DNA of 23,446 nucleotides from a virus: IMG/VR virus record IMGVR_UViG_3300031539_000323, positions 1-23,446 of that record. The stretch is one strand, 5' to 3'. Position 1 is the stretch's first letter. Each line of letters starts with the position of its first letter. The notes beneath the pieces were generated by a model. That model searched no databases and had not been told where the DNA came from. It saw only the letters and a program-made list of their open reading frames with translations. Shown here one piece after another: positions 8,301-15,570 of the stretch. Both the position numbers and the translations under genes were made by a program.

Positions 8301-8898
8301 CATCCCTATCATCAACATATTTTTTATCAACAAGTGAACGGTCAACATAATTTAGATGATAATCACCACCATATTTTAAACCACTAGTATCATCATAAGT
8401 TATTGAACCACCAGTAAAACTATAAAGCAAACCTGTCTCATCAATACCAAAAGTAATTGTTGAACTACCACTTGGTGTTATTTGGAAATTATTAATATTA
8501 TTAAATGTTACATTATGTAATCCTGAACCACCAATTGTAGTGCCACTTGTAAGCTCACCACCCCACACAACTGTTGTTCCGCTTTCCACGAGACGTAAAC
8601 CATTTGTTGCGCCAGTTAGTGTTCCACTACCACCCGAACCACTATTGAAGATTTCCCAACCAGCAGCATTACCAATGTTTGTAATGTCTACTAGTACGTA
8701 ATATGCAGTTTCACCACTAACATAAACAATTGATGCGTTTTCTTTAAATTGGTCAGGTACAGAAGGACTAGGGTCTAATGCATATAATGCAGTTAAGTCA
8801 GCTACTCCAGTTCTGATACCACCTCTTACGAAATCACCATCGGCAATACTATATGCTGGGTTATTATTTTCGTATATGTCTGGTCTTTTAATCGCCAT
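5359..8898 (-). CDS. Large modular phage tail fibre protein
   Basis: An 1179-residue Gly/Ser/Thr-rich beta protein. The N-terminal 90 residues (MAIKRPDIYENNNPAYS, VRGGIRTGVADL, SGETAYYVL, GNAAGWEIF) look like the conserved base domain of Bacteroidetes phage fibres. The shaft alternates two modules: NGL-LGGTLTG-T-I strands (about seven copies) and a DYS-Y-RS-D-YV linker (five copies, for example YGGDYHLNYVDRSLVDKKYV). The peptide GGLLCIDGTSGQICQTS occurs twice exactly. The last 90 residues (YTVLANTTGGTITITLPASP to the C-terminal IVYDSGLDEWYILSF) look like a C-terminal knob that may bind a receptor. Cysteines are unusually frequent for a fibre. The gene ends at a strong terminator. Long identical DNA repeats in frame suggest module shuffling. 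The fibre identity is firm; the receptor is unknown. Confidence 0.85.
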   Translation of the reverse strand: MAIKRPDIYENNNPAYSIADGDFVRGGIRTGVADLTALYALDPSPSVPDQFKENASIVYVSGETAYYVLVDITNIGNAAGWEIFNSGSGGSGTLTGATNGLRLVESGTTVVWGGELTSGTTIGGSGLHNVTFNNINNFQITPSGSSTITFGIDETGLLYSFTGGSITYDDTSGLKYGGDYHLNYVDRSLVDKKYVDDRDAAVSGTTLSAAQNYTDVCVSASTITVSNGLTKTGGLIELGGVLTKTTTVGWSGTNCGICLDFSSYGGDDRRLTIGQQQGVSNFTQLYLHDGCTQILTNNAACSSTITYTPNYVTFDGSSTFLGAVYASDYSTNYTSRSLVDKEYVDNAIAISGGSVITGAINGLTISGGNVVLGGTLTGSTTITGSELLGINVNSLHLTGVTTSIGGIPYLKGTITGSGGLLCIDGTSGQICQTSFSSFGGITGATNGLTATGNEVRLGGTLTGETTITGDQNINICSGDGTSDTNMYIYNSSSPGFYLESYDDTNFTDIDLSPTNIYLQVNSNELRIAGEVSEESHLCLVCNPFKIIASSSGLTNGVFYYGGDYSSYYTNRSIPDVAYVTGLTSGGITTVNNGLTKNGTNVRLGGTLTGSTSINATGQDLGIETLNSGLYIDDNQIILWSCNNFLNVSTGNTTYNSDDGAGIQYGDDYSSGYVARSLVDAEYVSGTTYITASNGIVKSSNNFKLGGCLIQNTFISGNSSCLGFGIGSSPINTFTVCAGASGMYSTTTTDINASTSVGVVSAAINLTGAVCVTGALDTSTTARIGGALTLSSVAGSGGLLCIDGTSGQICQTSPSSFGGITGATNGLTDCGSQELGLGGTLSTDVIIDNQDSYSIEINNPYNNNAFTINQQYLNAYYESGNIYNNLNIDYNNFTIDLGDGGNNFYVYNDSKVCATIAETYTSVQNSSGEELKISLHTTNGIVITDESSFGGVKYAADYSSNYTNRSIPDVAYVTGLTSGGITTVNNGLTKNGTNVRLGGALTGNTNLTGAYDLSFSHTNINLTGAVCVTGALDTSTTARIDGALTLSSVAAGSSSTDDVMVITSGGVVRKVSGNTLGENNNNYATTAITSGVTLTSIQYTVLANTTGGTITITLPASPADGQAYKIKDAGGDALSNNINIAGNSKNIDGSSTATINTDYGAIEIVYDSGLDEWYILSFVN
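5905..6015 (-). repeat. 111-bp exact direct repeat, copy 1 (fibre gene)
   Basis: Identical over 111 bases to 7084-7194. It encodes the end of one LGGTLTG-type strand module and the RSIPDVAYVTG linker. The offset is 1179 bases, exactly 393 codons, so recombination between the copies would delete 393 residues and keep the frame. Confidence 0.9.
7084..7194 (-). repeat. 111-bp exact direct repeat, copy 2 (fibre gene)
   Basis: Partner of 5905-6015. Two more near-identical pairs lie in the same gene: a stretch starting at 6431 and at 7565 (offset 1134 bases, 378 codons), and one starting at 5753 and at 6521 (offset 768 bases, 256 codons). All offsets are multiples of three. Confidence 0.9.
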
Positions 8899-8931
8899 TA
8901 TCGTATGTTTTTATTTTCCATTATTTTATTG

Positions 8932-11151
8932 TTAACTAAATGCTACACTATTTGCTGTAAATGCACCCGGTAAATTACTCTTATAAACTCTATAATTAAG
9001 TGATTCACCATAACTATTTGTCACACTAAGTGCACTATTAATTTCAGTAAATGCACCTAATATCGGTGTTACTCCATCTAAAATAATACTTGTAATAGCA
9101 CCATAACTTGCTGGATAACTATAATATGTATACTCTAATAAAGCAGCAGTAAATGTATCTGTCATTGCACGACTTGCTAAGAAATTCTTATTTGCAAGTG
9201 CAATAACTTGTCCACTAGTTAATGATGTTCCAGTATTATATCCCCAATGTGAAAAATAATTAAATATTATTGATTGCGCACCACCATTACCACTATTATA
9301 TTCATCAACATATGTAATTCTATAATTAATAGTAGTAGCAGTTGTTGGTATAGTATTATCAAGTGTTGCTGAAATAGTAACACCTGAAGTACTTAAACTA
9401 GTTCCAGAAGCCAAAACAATATAACCACCACCATCATATTGTCTTTCAAGTGTCCAATCAGTAATATCAACTAATAACCTATTCGAATTTATTGAACCAC
9501 TTGGATTACTTATAACATTACCCTTTTCCCTACTGGTTTGAGTTTCAGGACTAATAACAGTTCCACCAAGACTAAGAGCCATTGTTGGTGCTGCGTATGC
9601 TTGCGGAGTAACATTATGGGTTGCTGTTGCACTTGCACCAGCACTATCAGTTACCGTATATCTATAATTAAGAATATCTGTATTAAATCTATTTGCAGTA
9701 TCATCAATATTATGATTATAAGTAGTATCACCAGTTGTAATTGTAAGTCCTGTCCAAACACCTATTCCACCTCTTCTCCATTCTAAAGTAGTTCCAGATA
9801 CACTAGCACCCAAAGTATTAATAGTGTAACTGAAATTCAAATTAACTGTTTTTCCTGACTCACCAAATGTCACATTATTTCCACTTGAACTTAAATTAAC
9901 AGTAGGATTTTTTGCTTCAAAACAAGCTAAAATTATCACCTCATTTGCTGTTAACCCAGAAGCTGGAATTGTATCACCGTTTTCATATTTTCCAAAAGTC
10001 TTACCAGCATCAATACTCACAATAATATCATCAGTAAATAATTCCATACCACCACTTGAATCAACAACAATTTCATTACCAACTGTTATAACTGATGTCG
10101 AACCACTACCTTTAATTGTTCTTACATTTACTGTTGTTCCAGTAACATCCCTATATACTAAACCACCACCAACACCAACGTTATCAACAGTCATTGTTCC
10201 TGTACCACCAACAGAATATATTCTAATTTCATTAGGTGTTTGAACAACAGTAGTATCACCACTTCCAACAAGAGTTCTATGTTGAAGAGTTGTACCTGTT
10301 TTTTGTTTAAAAACTTGAGCACCACTACCAAGATTACTACCATTGATTACTGATGAAACACCAGAAAAACGAACATAATAATCATCAGTTTCTATTTTTA
10401 AAAATGCTGGTGTATTACTTATAGGTGTTCTAAAATTAAGAGTCTGATTTGCTTTATCTGAATATATTGGATTTCCAATAGTTATTGTTGTTCCAGTATC
10501 CAAATTACCATATGCTGTAACTGAAGCAGAAGCAACACCACTTGAACCACTCCATGTTATTCCAGTAAAACTATAACCAGTATGACTATTAATATTAGCG
10601 ATATTACCAAGTTGAGTAGTGACATCACCCTGAATTATATTCCATTCACCCGAACTTTCATCCCAAACCCATGATTTAGTTCTTGCTGCATTAATATATG
10701 GTCGTCTAAGTGGACCGTTATGAGTGGGAGAACCTAACTTAATTTCACCTAAATCAGGTGCTTTATCCACATAATACCAATTATAATTTGAATAATAATT
10801 ACCAGCATCAACGCCAAAACCAGTACCACTTATATCAAGCCATTGAATACTATTAGTTCCTTCAAAATATCCTAAATTTGTAGCACCAGTAATAAAATCA
10901 CCAACTAGTTGTTGTGATGCAAATTTTTTCTCAATCAAATCAACATCTTGTACTCCTTCTCTCCACCAATATTCAACATTTGTTATACCAGTATCAACAA
11001 GAACAGTTAAACCTAAATATCTTTCAGATATAGGAATTGCAGAAATAGCTTCTGTTGTTGCACTATATGCAATATTACTACTATTCAAATATTTTGATTC
11101 GCTGGGTTTACCAGCGTTTATTTTAATGTTATCATTTAATATAATTGCCAT
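8932..11151 (-). CDS. Tail fibre / baseplate-attached structural protein
   Basis: A 739-residue beta-rich protein in the fibre cluster, 33 bases upstream of the large fibre gene. The N-terminal 90 residues (ISERYLGLTVLVDTG, VEYWWREGVQDVDLIEKKF) match the R-x-G-x-T-V and YWW-x-x-G-x-x-D-x-x-L-x-x-K pattern seen at the start of Bacteroidetes phage fibre proteins. Residues about 405-520 (AKNPTVNLSSSGNNVTFGESGKTVNL, TLEWRRGGIGVWTG, YRYTVTDSAGASATATHNV) look like one or two Ig/fibronectin-like domains. The last 120 residues (FNYFSHWGYNTGTSL, NSYGESLNYRVYKSNLPGAFT) share layout with the end of the 383-residue protein next door (NQTYKIYVSNYQTC). A structural role is well supported; the exact position in the virion is not. 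Confidence 0.8.
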   Translation of the reverse strand: MAIILNDNIKINAGKPSESKYLNSSNIAYSATTEAISAIPISERYLGLTVLVDTGITNVEYWWREGVQDVDLIEKKFASQQLVGDFITGATNLGYFEGTNSIQWLDISGTGFGVDAGNYYSNYNWYYVDKAPDLGEIKLGSPTHNGPLRRPYINAARTKSWVWDESSGEWNIIQGDVTTQLGNIANINSHTGYSFTGITWSGSSGVASASVTAYGNLDTGTTITIGNPIYSDKANQTLNFRTPISNTPAFLKIETDDYYVRFSGVSSVINGSNLGSGAQVFKQKTGTTLQHRTLVGSGDTTVVQTPNEIRIYSVGGTGTMTVDNVGVGGGLVYRDVTGTTVNVRTIKGSGSTSVITVGNEIVVDSSGGMELFTDDIIVSIDAGKTFGKYENGDTIPASGLTANEVIILACFEAKNPTVNLSSSGNNVTFGESGKTVNLNFSYTINTLGASVSGTTLEWRRGGIGVWTGLTITTGDTTYNHNIDDTANRFNTDILNYRYTVTDSAGASATATHNVTPQAYAAPTMALSLGGTVISPETQTSREKGNVISNPSGSINSNRLLVDITDWTLERQYDGGGYIVLASGTSLSTSGVTISATLDNTIPTTATTINYRITYVDEYNSGNGGAQSIIFNYFSHWGYNTGTSLTSGQVIALANKNFLASRAMTDTFTAALLEYTYYSYPASYGAITSIILDGVTPILGAFTEINSALSVTNSYGESLNYRVYKSNLPGAFTANSVAFS

Positions 11152-11162
11152 ATTAATTTAAT

Positions 11163-12314
11163 TTAGCTATTTCTTAATTGCATAATTGATGTTGAACAAG
11201 TTTGATAATTGCTCACATATATTTTATAGGTTTGGTTACTCCAACAAGTTGTCGTAACACCAGTAATAGAAGTTGTTGTAGGAAATAAATTCCCACCAGC
11301 ACTAACAACACCACCAATACAACCTTTATTTAATGCATCAACATACCAACAACTCTTTGTTGTACTTGCATTTGGTGTTGCAAACCATAAATAATCATCG
11401 GATGTACTATTAAATATTGTCTCAAGAGTTCCAGTACTCACCCCAACACATTTACAACTATATGTACCACCTGTTATCATATCTTTAATACAACATGTTG
11501 ATGGTCTATTTACCCCTGCTGCTACACCACCACTTGCTACAATACCAAAATACCAAGGATAAACACCACAAATTATTTTTTGACATGTAGCAGTAACACC
11601 CGTAGATAATGGTGTACTAAATGGATTACCAGCACTATCATATGGTTGTGTTCCACCACTATAACAAATTGTTGTAGAAATAATATTTGAACCAGATATG
11701 ACATTTTTCGAACCAAACGAATAAACATTACTTGGTGCATTAATTATACAACAATATGGACTACCAAATGCAGTATAAATATAACAACCAGTACCATCAC
11801 TTCTACAAGAACATGCTGTTGGTGGATATACTGGATTGATTGACCCGGGATTGAACAATGTTGTTCCAGTAACATAACTAATAGTTCCAACCTCATACAT
11901 CGTTGTACTTGGATTAAGAGTGAAACTTGATATGCTTGGATTAGTTAATGTTGGATTAAGTGTTGGTACTAAAATATTGTGAAGTATATCTACAACCTCA
12001 CAATTATATATATCACTTCCAGAATTTAAACCACCAACAGTACATGTTGTAGCAGCACTATATGGATAAACAGTTGTTCCACCTGATGAGGTAGATTCTT
12101 TTAATTTAATAACAGGACTAGACCCACTATCATCATAAGTTAAAACAAAATTATTTGACCCACCAGTTGCTTGAATAGGAATATAACCACTATCACCAAT
12201 AAGTGTTAAACCTGTCGTACTTGCAATTCTAGTTTCACCACGTAATGTTAATGTATCACCACTATGTTGAACAAATTGGTCGTCACTAAGTCTTGGTCTT
12301 GCGAAAAATGTCAT
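11163..12314 (-). CDS. Cysteine-rich fibre-like structural protein
   Basis: A 383-residue protein, first gene of the fibre operon, with a structured 130-base leader. The N-terminus (FARPRLSDDQFVQHSGDTLTL) aligns with the short fibre gene at 1904-2443. The middle and C-terminal parts are Ig-like beta sandwich sequence, and the end shares the Y-x-V/I-Y-x-S-N motif with the 739-residue protein. I count 18 cysteines (almost 5 percent), including SCKC, two CC pairs (YCC, TCC) and CSC, yet no signal peptide. Phage structural proteins fold in the reducing cytoplasm, so the cysteines may bind metal or crosslink after release. It is 11 bases upstream of the 739-residue gene. The fibre or adhesin role is inferred from shared modules. 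Confidence 0.75.
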   Translation of the reverse strand: MTFFARPRLSDDQFVQHSGDTLTLRGETRIASTTGLTLIGDSGYIPIQATGGSNNFVLTYDDSGSSPVIKLKESTSSGGTTVYPYSAATTCTVGGLNSGSDIYNCEVVDILHNILVPTLNPTLTNPSISSFTLNPSTTMYEVGTISYVTGTTLFNPGSINPVYPPTACSCRSDGTGCYIYTAFGSPYCCIINAPSNVYSFGSKNVISGSNIISTTICYSGGTQPYDSAGNPFSTPLSTGVTATCQKIICGVYPWYFGIVASGGVAAGVNRPSTCCIKDMITGGTYSCKCVGVSTGTLETIFNSTSDDYLWFATPNASTTKSCWYVDALNKGCIGGVVSAGGNLFPTTTSITGVTTTCWSNQTYKIYVSNYQTCSTSIMQLRNS

Positions 12315-12355
12315 ATCTTTATATTTATTATTTTAGTCTAATTTTACTTAATCTA

Positions 12356-12398
12356 TACACCGTAGTGTAAGTTACCAAACCCGAAGCTCTCACTTCGG
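12356..12398 (-). promoter_or_regulatory. Two hairpins in the fibre-operon leader
   Basis: On the minus strand, 12398-12381 forms CCGAAG/CTTCGG (extendable with one bulge). Right after it, 12369-12356 forms TACAC/GTGTA closed by a TACG loop, that is C(UACG)G, an extra-stable UNCG tetraloop. Both lie 42-84 bases upstream of the ATG at 12314, so they are in the mRNA leader if transcription starts near the octamer at 12410. They probably stabilise the late mRNA or act as a processing point (inference). Confidence 0.5.
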
Positions 12399-12409
12399 TT
12401 ACATTTATA

Positions 12410-12417
12410 ATAAATAC
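12410..12417 (-). promoter_or_regulatory. Octamer site 4, upstream of the fibre operon
   Basis: GTATTTAT on the coding strand, followed closely by TATAAATG, one mismatch from the T4 late promoter TATAAATA, in the same direction as the fibre genes. It lies between the terminator of the preceding operon and the two leader hairpins, where a late promoter is expected. Confidence 0.45.
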
Positions 12418-12447
12418 AAAAGAATTGAATTAAAATCTATCTTAAAT

Positions 12448-12483
12448 AAAAAAACCCGTAAGTTTTCACCTACGGGTTTTTTT
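12448..12483 (-). terminator. Rho-independent terminator of the TROVE-vWA / ARPP-1 operon
   Basis: A perfect 13-bp inverted repeat (arms 12448-12460 and 12471-12483, loop of 10) with core ACCCGTA/TACGGGT is flanked by A7 and T7 runs, so it can act in both directions. It lies 34 bases after the stop codon of the ARPP-1-like gene and separates that operon from the fibre genes. Confidence 0.9.
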
Positions 12484-12517
12484 AACCTAACTATGTTTAA
12501 CTAAAAACCTAACTATA

Positions 12518-13621
12518 TTAACTAAGACTAAATCCTTGTTGTCTACGAGCTTTTTTCCTTAACTCATTCAAATCACGAAGTGCATTAGGGTCAAATCTTT
12601 CCCTCTTAACAACACTTACAAGATAATTAAACTCGTTTTCAGTAATAACCTGACCAACATAACCTTCTGTTTTAAGAACATAAGATTTTGGTACACGTGC
12701 AGTTGAAGAAGCATGACCTTCAGTATCAAGGGTAGCATCGAATGTTAATTCAAGAAGTTCTTGAATTTTTTCATACACATTTGCTGTCATATCTGATTTT
12801 GTTTTCTTCAATGCTTTTTCAAGCAAATCAATAACATTATCTTGATGATTCTTCTTCATTTCAATATAAGTTTCAGTGAATTCTTGTCTTGTAGACTTAT
12901 CTTTCAATTCACTTATAATTGCCAATGCACCGTAGCAGTCACGAATCAATATATCCCAAATCTGTTCAGCATAAGTGAATGATGGAAATTTATCAATTGC
13001 AACAATTTCACCATCAACCAATATAATTGTACCAATCAAGTTTTTTGGACGTTCGAAGTGAGCAATAAATTGTTCTAGTTTCTTATCATACTTTTCAAAG
13101 TAAACATTAAGATAACTTCCAGCACCTGATTGAGTATCTCTACCTAATTTATCAATAGCTGGATAAATATTACCATGTCCACTTATTTGTCCAACAGCAT
13201 CGAATAACATTTCACGCATAGTTACTGGAATCATACGGAATTCAGATGTGCCACGGAAATGACCACCTTGTGAACCCTGCACACAACCAGCATCATGATA
13301 AGTAGTACTTGCCCTTGAAGGAATATAACCTGCCTTTACCATACCATGATTTTGAGCACTTTGCTTTGTCATTACAGCCATCTGAGCAGGAAGAATAACT
13401 TCCTTGTTCTCGTTATTAGTAAAATTAATTTCACCATAAGAACGGTTACCTGCTGATAAAGAAGTTAAAGGATTCGCAAAACGAGTATCCAATGAGAATT
13501 CTTTGTCAGTTGTAAGACATACTACTTGCATGTTTAATATACTTTGTACTACAATATTACCATCACTATTCTTGACAGGACGGCAACCTTTTAGTAATTC
13601 TGTAAAATCTCTTGTATTCAT
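12518..13621 (-). CDS. ARPP-1-like domain protein
   Basis: A 367-residue cytosolic protein. The order of motifs fits the ARPP-1 family (named for association with ADP-ribosylglycohydrolase and rhodanese-phosphatase genes). NKEVILPAQMAVMTKQSAQN (about residues 72-91) is in the place of the family's P-V-L-L-x-x-G-E-x-L-x-G-A-K-Q-N motif. DAGCVQGSQGGHF (about 111-123) is in the place of P-V-S-C-V-E-Q-G-R-W. GTIILVDGEIVAIDKF (about 198-213) followed by YAEQIWDILIRDCYGAL matches the family's G-x-x-x-x-x-N-G-x-V-x-G-x-D-x-F and L-W-x-x-L-x-x-S-Y-x-x-x-A segments. The C-terminal 110 residues are helical and basic. Family members are linked by context to ADP-ribose and conflict systems; the biochemical role is unproven. 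It follows the TROVE-vWA gene by 10 bases, so they probably act together. Confidence 0.65.
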   Translation of the reverse strand: MNTRDFTELLKGCRPVKNSDGNIVVQSILNMQVVCLTTDKEFSLDTRFANPLTSLSAGNRSYGEINFTNNENKEVILPAQMAVMTKQSAQNHGMVKAGYIPSRASTTYHDAGCVQGSQGGHFRGTSEFRMIPVTMREMLFDAVGQISGHGNIYPAIDKLGRDTQSGAGSYLNVYFEKYDKKLEQFIAHFERPKNLIGTIILVDGEIVAIDKFPSFTYAEQIWDILIRDCYGALAIISELKDKSTRQEFTETYIEMKKNHQDNVIDLLEKALKKTKSDMTANVYEKIQELLELTFDATLDTEGHASSTARVPKSYVLKTEGYVGQVITENEFNYLVSVVKRERFDPNALRDLNELRKKARRQQGFSLS

Positions 13622-13631
13622 AATATTCGTT

Positions 13632-15266
13632 TTAAACGTTTACACTTATTTTCTTTGTTCTTTTAACAGGTGCAGCTTCTAAAGCAATAACCTGATTTTC
13701 CAACCAACACTTTGTGTCGATTTCCAACAATCTAGCAGTGATTTGTGGCTGCAATGCAACTGGATTATTAATTGCCATTGTAATAACATCAGCACCTAAT
13801 TTACGTACATTTGAACCAACTTCTGCACCAGTAATTGGTGATATCTGGAATATTGGAACTTGACTTCCAGTTTCCTGACGATATATTGAAATCACTTCAT
13901 TTGTCAAACCATCATAAGAATTTTCATAACCATCAGTTAAAATGAAAATTGCATTATAAGGATTTGCAGTATTCTCTGATTTAAGTAATTCAATAAATGA
14001 ACTTGCAATATCAGTTGTTTCATCTTTTGTTTTCACAAAAGTTGCAGAATCTGCTGACTCTCCAAGAACCTTTGCAGTGAAATCAGCAATCGCTCTTGGT
14101 GTATTCTTTGACTCGTTTTTATGACCAGTCATTGAATTACTATCATCGATAATAACACCAATATTCTTGTAGTGGAAACCATCGATTTTCTTCTTCTTAG
14201 CCAGAACATTAATCGCTATAATCAAATCTTCTGTCCAACCAGATTCATATCCAGTCTTATATAATGCAAGGAAGTCACTTACTTTCTGAACATCAACGCT
14301 CTTCTGAACACCTAGTTTCGCAGTACTTTTTGTCTGACGAACTTGCTGGTTTACTGAAGTCACCTTCACGTTCTTACGAATCATTCCCTTTGTTGCTTCT
14401 TTCTGAAGGTCAGTGCTCCACATACTATGGTATTGAGGATGTCTTACATTTGAAATCATACCAAGTAAAACTTCTTCAGGAACATTACTAACATCAGTAA
14501 TGTCAACCTTTGCCTTTTGGTATTCACTCAAAATTGGAAACTCGGTAGCATCGAACATAATATTATCTTCTTTTTTAAATAAGAAAAGTAATAATTTAAA
14601 CGCTTTACCATTATCCCCATTATAGTACTTTAAAATACTATCATTAAGAATATTCATTTCCTTTTCAGTTCCTATGATTGTTGAATCATAACTAACTTGC
14701 TTCTCAGCAATTGAAAGCAAGATTGATGTTTTCTTAATACCATATACATGCTTCAATACTTCAGCAATCTTATTACGGTACTTCAAAGTATAGAACTCAA
14801 GATTATTTTGACCCCAAATAAAGCCAAGTATAATCTTCCTCATTCTTTCGTTGTTTACTCTTGCATTTTTCAAATCAACAAATAAACGTAAAACATAAGG
14901 AAAACCGTTTTCTTCATTCAAGTTTTTTAATGCAATAAGAATTGCTTTATCACTCAAACCATTATCATACCAATCGATTGGATTCACAATATTACATGCT
15001 CCACCTCTTGAGGTATTTTTGAACTCATTCAATAACACCTCAGATACGAATCGACCAGTTGCTCCTTTTTGAGTTGCAATGATTAACGGAAGCTCTTTTG
15101 AAAGTCTATACTGACCCATAATGGCAGTACGAATTGCTTTCATTTGCTCGTCTTTGTTGTGGTAATAAGTAGCTGAACTACGACTTCCACTTGCAATCGT
15201 CAAACCGTCAATTAAAATTTGCTTAACTGTACTCAACATCTTCTGTGTTAAAACTAAATTTTCCAT
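13632..15266 (-). CDS. Ro60/TROVE-like RNA-binding protein with von Willebrand A domain
   Basis: A 544-residue protein. Residues 1-365 are almost entirely helical, with basic patches, as in the HEAT-repeat ring of Ro60 (TROVE module). A helical segment around VPEEVLLGMISNVRHPQYH (262-280) precedes the second domain. Residues 367-515 are a von Willebrand A domain with an intact metal site: DDSNS (D374, S376, S378), a downstream Thr near 417-418 and ILTDG (D445). Ro60 proteins bind misfolded RNAs and Y RNAs and partner RNA-processing enzymes; Ro homologues occur in bacteria and in some phages. Here the gene begins 83 bases after the hairpin that ends a tRNA cluster and heads an operon with an ARPP-1-like gene. 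A weak -7 box (TATAATTG, 15308-15315) precedes it. The vWA call is strong; TROVE is moderate, and MoxR-associated vWA proteins are the alternative. Confidence 0.7.
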   Translation of the reverse strand: MENLVLTQKMLSTVKQILIDGLTIASGSRSSATYYHNKDEQMKAIRTAIMGQYRLSKELPLIIATQKGATGRFVSEVLLNEFKNTSRGGACNIVNPIDWYDNGLSDKAILIALKNLNEENGFPYVLRLFVDLKNARVNNERMRKIILGFIWGQNNLEFYTLKYRNKIAEVLKHVYGIKKTSILLSIAEKQVSYDSTIIGTEKEMNILNDSILKYYNGDNGKAFKLLLFLFKKEDNIMFDATEFPILSEYQKAKVDITDVSNVPEEVLLGMISNVRHPQYHSMWSTDLQKEATKGMIRKNVKVTSVNQQVRQTKSTAKLGVQKSVDVQKVSDFLALYKTGYESGWTEDLIIAINVLAKKKKIDGFHYKNIGVIIDDSNSMTGHKNESKNTPRAIADFTAKVLGESADSATFVKTKDETTDIASSFIELLKSENTANPYNAIFILTDGYENSYDGLTNEVISIYRQETGSQVPIFQISPITGAEVGSNVRKLGADVITMAINNPVALQPQITARLLEIDTKCWLENQVIALEAAPVKRTKKISVNV

Positions 15267-15348
15267 AGTCTACAATTTGTTAATTAAAAAATTAATACTT
15301 GCGTTTGCAATTATACAAAATATTTTCCATATAAATCACATTCACATC

Positions 15349-15399
15349 AAAAAAAAATGGGCAAGCTCACGATATTATTTATATCGAATTCCCGCCCAT
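15349..15399 (-). terminator. Long hairpin with U-run ending the tRNA cluster, possible small RNA
   Basis: On the minus strand the arms ATGGGC/GCCCAT (15399-15394 with 15362-15357) enclose a symmetric 7x7 internal loop and an inner stem CGATAT/ATATCG (15386-15381 with 15375-15370) with a 5-base loop, then eight T residues. It is a good terminator for the tRNA transcript and sits just before the Ro60-like gene. The stem, internal loop, stem and U-tail layout recalls Y RNAs, but no conserved Y RNA bases are present, so only the terminator role is well supported. Confidence 0.7.
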
Positions 15400-15570
15400 T
15401 TATAAAAACCATTATTAACCATCAAATGTTAGGTGGTATACCCCGTTTTTTACTAAAAACACTGCACCAACAACCAAAAAAAATCAAGCGGGATATAAAA
15501 TACTTACGACATTTTTTTTACCGCTTAATAAATTCGGGAATAATTTCAAAGTATTTGTTGTTTATTAAAA
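15400..15570 (-). ncRNA. Structured 3' flank of the permuted tRNA-Gln
   Basis: No coding frame worth calling. On the minus strand there is a hairpin AAGCGG/CCGCTT (15526-15521 with 15491-15486) with an A-rich internal part and an inner AAAAT/ATTTT stem, resembling P4-P5 of group I introns. Next comes GTTTTT/AAAAAC inside an outer GTTGGTG/CACC-AAC stem (about 15472-15415). The stretch 15466-15477 can instead pair with 15799-15811 on the other side of the tRNA. It may be half of a split intron or a processing scaffold (hypothesis). Confidence 0.4.

Noticed and set aside
15376-15383. T4 late promoter TATAAATA on the minus strand
   Set aside because: The match is exact but lies in the loop and inner stem of the hairpin terminator, where A/T-rich complementarity explains it; it remains possible as a promoter for the Ro-like gene.
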